NCBI GenBank assembly: GCA_043787975.1
Contig: JAYVUK010000026.1
Location: forward strand, 1 to 17,243
Length of the DNA: 17,243 nucleotides
Source of the DNA: JAPLDA01 sp043787975
GTDB taxonomy: Bacteria > Bacteroidota > Bacteroidia > AKYH767-A > 2013-40CM-41-45
Reading direction: 5' to 3'
Below the pieces are notes generated by a model. The model was not told the origin of the DNA. It did no database searches and worked only from the letters and a program-made list of their open reading frames with translations. How positions within the stretch are numbered: the first letter of the stretch is position 1; every line of letters starts with the position of its first letter. Position numbers and translations under genes: made by a program. Positions 14,771 through 17,243 of the stretch are shown here, piece after piece.

Positions 14771-15622
14771 ATGAGGAACAAATCAATAATCATTACCAAG
14801 GCATCAGGCGAAAATGTTTCTTTCTCCAATGAAAAGTTACGAAAATCACTCCATCGTTCAGGCGCTAATGCTGAAACGATAGATGAGATTATCAGCGAAG
14901 TTGAAAATCAGCTTTTCGAAGGTATTACCACAAAGAAAATTTATCAGATTGCTTTTGGCTTATTAAAAAAATCATCAAAGCCTTTTGCAGCGAAATATAA
15001 ATTGAAACATGCAATAATGGAGTTAGGACCATCCGGGTTCCCGTTTGAAAAATATATTGCAGAGATTTTGAAGTTTCAGGGATTTAAAGTAAAGGTGGGA
15101 GAAATTGTAAAGGGTCATTGTGTGAATCATGAGATTGATGTGATAGCAGAAAAGAATGAAAAGCATTTTATGATTGAATGTAAATATCACAACTCATCGG
15201 GATACTCATGTGATGTAAAAATTCCATTGTATATACAAGCACGTTTTAAAGATGTGGAGCAGCAATGGAAAAATATTCCCGGTCACGGAGCAAAATTTCA
15301 TCAGGGTTGGGTTGTAACGAATACAAAATTTACCGGTGATGCCATTCAATACGGAATATGTGCCGGGTTGCACTTGCTTGGATGGAATTATCCTTCACAC
15401 GAAAATCTAAGAGACCTTATTGATAAATCTGGTTTATATCCTCTAACCTGCTTAATCTCATTAACCAAAAGTGAAAAGCAAATATTATTGGATAATAAAA
15501 TAGTGTTGTGTAAAGAAATATGCAGCAACCCCGAATTGTTAGAGCTTGCACATATTTCTGAATCGCGGGTTATAAATATCCTTAATGAAGGTCATGTAAT
15601 TTGTAAAGGCGCTCATAATTAA
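14771..15622 (+). CDS. ATP-cone domain fused to Mrr-like PD-(D/E)xK nuclease
   Basis: A 283-residue protein. Residues 1 to about 88 are an ATP-cone domain (IITKASGENVSFSNEKLRKSL, then ITTKKIYQIAFGLLKK), the nucleotide-sensing module known from ribonucleotide reductase and NrdR. Residues about 90-210 are an Mrr-like nuclease: GPSGFPFEKYIAEIL helix, EIDVIA with Asp123, and IECKYH with Glu136 and Lys138, a complete PD-(D/E)xK active site. The remaining 70 residues hold ALHISES-like helical sequence that may be a small DNA-binding or helix-hairpin-helix region. A longer start at TTG 14762 is possible, but the ATG at 14771 places the cone domain normally. No methyltransferase is nearby, so it is not a standard restriction system. 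ATP- or dATP-controlled DNA cleavage or repair is inference. Confidence 0.85.
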   Translation: MRNKSIIITKASGENVSFSNEKLRKSLHRSGANAETIDEIISEVENQLFEGITTKKIYQIAFGLLKKSSKPFAAKYKLKHAIMELGPSGFPFEKYIAEILKFQGFKVKVGEIVKGHCVNHEIDVIAEKNEKHFMIECKYHNSSGYSCDVKIPLYIQARFKDVEQQWKNIPGHGAKFHQGWVVTNTKFTGDAIQYGICAGLHLLGWNYPSHENLRDLIDKSGLYPLTCLISLTKSEKQILLDNKIVLCKEICSNPELLELAHISESRVINILNEGHVICKGAHN

Positions 15623-15650
15623 TTCGAAATAAATTTTCAAACATATCGTA

Positions 15651-17030
15651 ATGTTAACTTCAGAAAATAAAATAGAAATTCGATTTCTCGGTGCAGCAGG
15701 AACAGTAACCGGTTCAAAGTATTTGATAAAAACATTGGGCAAATCAATTCTAATTGATTGCGGAATGTTTCAAGGATTAAAAGAATTACGTTTACTGAAC
15801 TGGGATAAACTTCCAATCCAATGTAACGAAATAGGTGTTGTGTTGCTCACGCATGGACATCTTGACCATACGGGATATTTGCCTCGTTTGGTAAAGGATG
15901 GTTTTGCCGGAAAAATTATTGCAACTGAACCCACGCTTGAAATTGCAAAAATTATTTTAGAAGATAGCGCACGCATTCAGGAAGAAGACGCGGCACATGC
16001 AAACAAACATGGTTACTCTAAACACAAACCTGCCAAACCACTGTATGATTTAAAAGATGTGGAAAAAACAATCCCCCATTTTTCTTCGCAGCCGTTAAAT
16101 GAATGGTTTAATTTATCTGAAAATATTTCTGCACGTTTCCGTTACAATGGTCATATCATCGGAGCAACATTTATTGAATTGAAAGTTGAAAATAAATTAT
16201 TTGTTTTCTCCGGTGATATAGGCAGAGAAAAAGATGAGCTGCTTTTTGCTCCGGAAAAACCGGATAATGCAGACATACTTTTTATTGAATCAACCTATGG
16301 AAATAAACTTCATCCATTAAGTGCGGAAGAACATCTTGCGGAAGTTATTAATACTGCTGCAAAGCAACAGGGAACCATTATCATTCCAAGTTTTGCAGTA
16401 GAGCGAACACAATTATTAATGTTTCTGATTTGGCAGTTGAGAAAGAAAAGCGCTATTCCAAATATTCCCGTTTACATGGACAGCCCAATGTCAAAGAAGG
16501 CATTGGAAATATTTCATCACAATACTGAATGGCATAAACTTTCGATGGAGGATTGCAGTGAAATGTGCAAGGATATTATTCGCATTGAAACGATAAAGGA
16601 CACATTAAAATTAGCGAGCCAGAAACATCCAAAAATAATTATTGCCGGAAGTGGCATGGCAACAGGTGGAAGGGTACTTACCTATTTTCAAAATTATCTT
16701 GGCGATGCCAATGCAACAATTCTTTTAGTTGGCTACCAGGCAGAAGGAACGAGAGGAAGAAGTTTACTGGACGGTGCGTCCGAAATAAAATTATTTGGAA
16801 AATATTATCCTGTTAAAGCAAAAACCGTTAACATCGAAGGACTGTCTGCACATGCTGACCAGCATGAACTTATCAATTGGCTAAGCAACATCAAAAATAA
16901 ACCGGAACATATTTTTATTGTGCACGGAGAAAAAGAAGGTGCTGAAGGTTTGAAAAATAAAATCAAAGAAGTTTATGGATGGGAGTGTGAAATTCCCAAG
17001 CTATATGAAATTCAGGGGATAAAATTTTAA
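15651..17030 (+). CDS. MBL-fold beta-CASP hydrolase, RNA-specific nuclease type
   Basis: A 459-residue metallo-beta-lactamase-fold protein of the beta-CASP group (COG1236/Ysh1-like), whose members process RNA 3' ends or degrade RNA in the cytoplasm. It starts with IRFLGAAGTVTGSKYLI. Metal ligands are visible: His68, His70, Asp72 and His73 in THGHLDHTGYLPRL, His168 in NGHIIGAT, and Asp189 in FSGDIGR. The beta-CASP domain (about 205-390) carries motif A at Glu213 (FIESTYG), the SPMSKKALEIFHHN segment, and AGSGMATGGR. The C-terminal return to the MBL fold has GLSAHADQ and FIVHGE. All key residues are present, so the enzyme should be active. The gene lies 28 bases after the nuclease gene and 3 bases before the next ATPase gene, suggesting one operon. 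Confidence 0.93.
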   Translation: MLTSENKIEIRFLGAAGTVTGSKYLIKTLGKSILIDCGMFQGLKELRLLNWDKLPIQCNEIGVVLLTHGHLDHTGYLPRLVKDGFAGKIIATEPTLEIAKIILEDSARIQEEDAAHANKHGYSKHKPAKPLYDLKDVEKTIPHFSSQPLNEWFNLSENISARFRYNGHIIGATFIELKVENKLFVFSGDIGREKDELLFAPEKPDNADILFIESTYGNKLHPLSAEEHLAEVINTAAKQQGTIIIPSFAVERTQLLMFLIWQLRKKSAIPNIPVYMDSPMSKKALEIFHHNTEWHKLSMEDCSEMCKDIIRIETIKDTLKLASQKHPKIIIAGSGMATGGRVLTYFQNYLGDANATILLVGYQAEGTRGRSLLDGASEIKLFGKYYPVKAKTVNIEGLSAHADQHELINWLSNIKNKPEHIFIVHGEKEGAEGLKNKIKEVYGWECEIPKLYEIQGIKF

Positions 17031-17033
17031 AAA

Positions 17034-17243
17034 ATGAATTATCTGAAATCAGCCATTCAAACAAATTGGTATGTGATTACCGGAGCGCCATGTTCAGGAA
17101 AAACTACTGTAGTTAACATGCTCCATGTAAAAGGATACAAGACTACCATTGAACATGCAAGACATTACCTTGATACGCAGCGAAGCATTGGAAAATCAAT
17201 TGAGGAAACAAGAAGTCACCAAAAGGAATTTCAATCAGGAATT
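17034..17243 (+). CDS. AAA/P-loop ATPase, N-terminal part (cut by the window edge)
   Basis: The first 70 codons are present and the frame is open to the right edge. The Walker A motif GAPCSGKTT spans about residues 17-25, after a short strand WYVIT. The following GYKTTIEHARHYLD resembles the AAA_28 predicted ATPase/kinase group, which has a conserved ExAR segment after the P-loop. The start lies 3 bases after the beta-CASP gene's stop. Function is unknown; a small-molecule or nucleic-acid-linked NTPase or kinase is possible. The remainder of the gene is needed to place it. Confidence 0.8.
   Translation, partial: MNYLKSAIQTNWYVITGAPCSGKTTVVNMLHVKGYKTTIEHARHYLDTQRSIGKSIEETRSHQKEFQSGI

Noticed and set aside
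14771..15622. Classical restriction-modification system
   Set aside because: No methyltransferase or specificity gene is present in the window, and the ATP-cone fusion differs from plain Mrr enzymes.
1..17243. Long minus-strand ORFs as genes
   Set aside because: All lie opposite well-supported + strand genes or the short gaps beside them, and their products have no recognisable domains.

Overview
The window looks like a chromosomal segment of a member of the Bacteroidota, probably an environmental Sphingobacteriia- or Chitinophagales-type organism. Reasons: AT-rich DNA, A-rich leaders with almost no Shine-Dalgarno sequences, a HYC_CC_PP-type small protein, a GT3 glycogen synthase fused to a GT35 phosphorylase, and a debranching enzyme / GT4 / GH57 gene set of the kind seen in this phylum. 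All genes found are on the + strand. No tRNA, rRNA, CRISPR array, insertion sequence or phage gene was seen, and no gene-free stretch exceeds 300 bases (the longest are about 135-165 bases).

Layout. (1) 2-1068: the C-terminus of phosphoenolpyruvate synthase, then two tandem HPF/RaiA-like ribosome hibernation genes. The second (763-1068) is interrupted by one in-frame TGA exactly where its neighbour has a cysteine, and the conserved sequence resumes after it. (2) 1074-3071: glycogen debranching enzyme. (3) 3207-4743: three small exported, Cys/His/Met-rich proteins that look like a copper or other heavy-metal-binding envelope cassette. (4) 4887-7508: a GT4 glycogen-synthase-like glycosyltransferase directly followed by a GH57 alpha-amylase. 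(5) 7674-8582: an SPFH/prohibitin-like membrane protein. (6) 8724-12977: a 1417-residue fusion of a GT3 glycogen synthase and an alpha-glucan phosphorylase. (7) 13073-14753: a DUF4136 lipoprotein and a D-lactate dehydrogenase. (8) 14771-17243: an ATP-cone/Mrr-like nuclease, an MBL-fold beta-CASP nuclease and the start of an AAA ATPase.

How the genes may work together. Most of the window is about storing and mobilising alpha-glucan: two unrelated synthases, a debranching enzyme, a GH57 amylase and a phosphorylase. PEP synthase (gluconeogenic), D-lactate dehydrogenase (fermentative) and ribosome hibernation factors fit a programme for growth arrest, starvation or low oxygen. This last link is inference from gene order.

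The most unusual signal is the second HPF gene. Its TGA codon aligns with a Cys, a hairpin with SECIS-like geometry can be drawn just downstream, and a strong Shine-Dalgarno sequence precedes it although other genes here lack one. A selenocysteine-containing hibernation factor, a fresh nonsense mutation and a sequencing error are all possible. The sequence alone cannot decide between them, and the last two are the simpler explanations.
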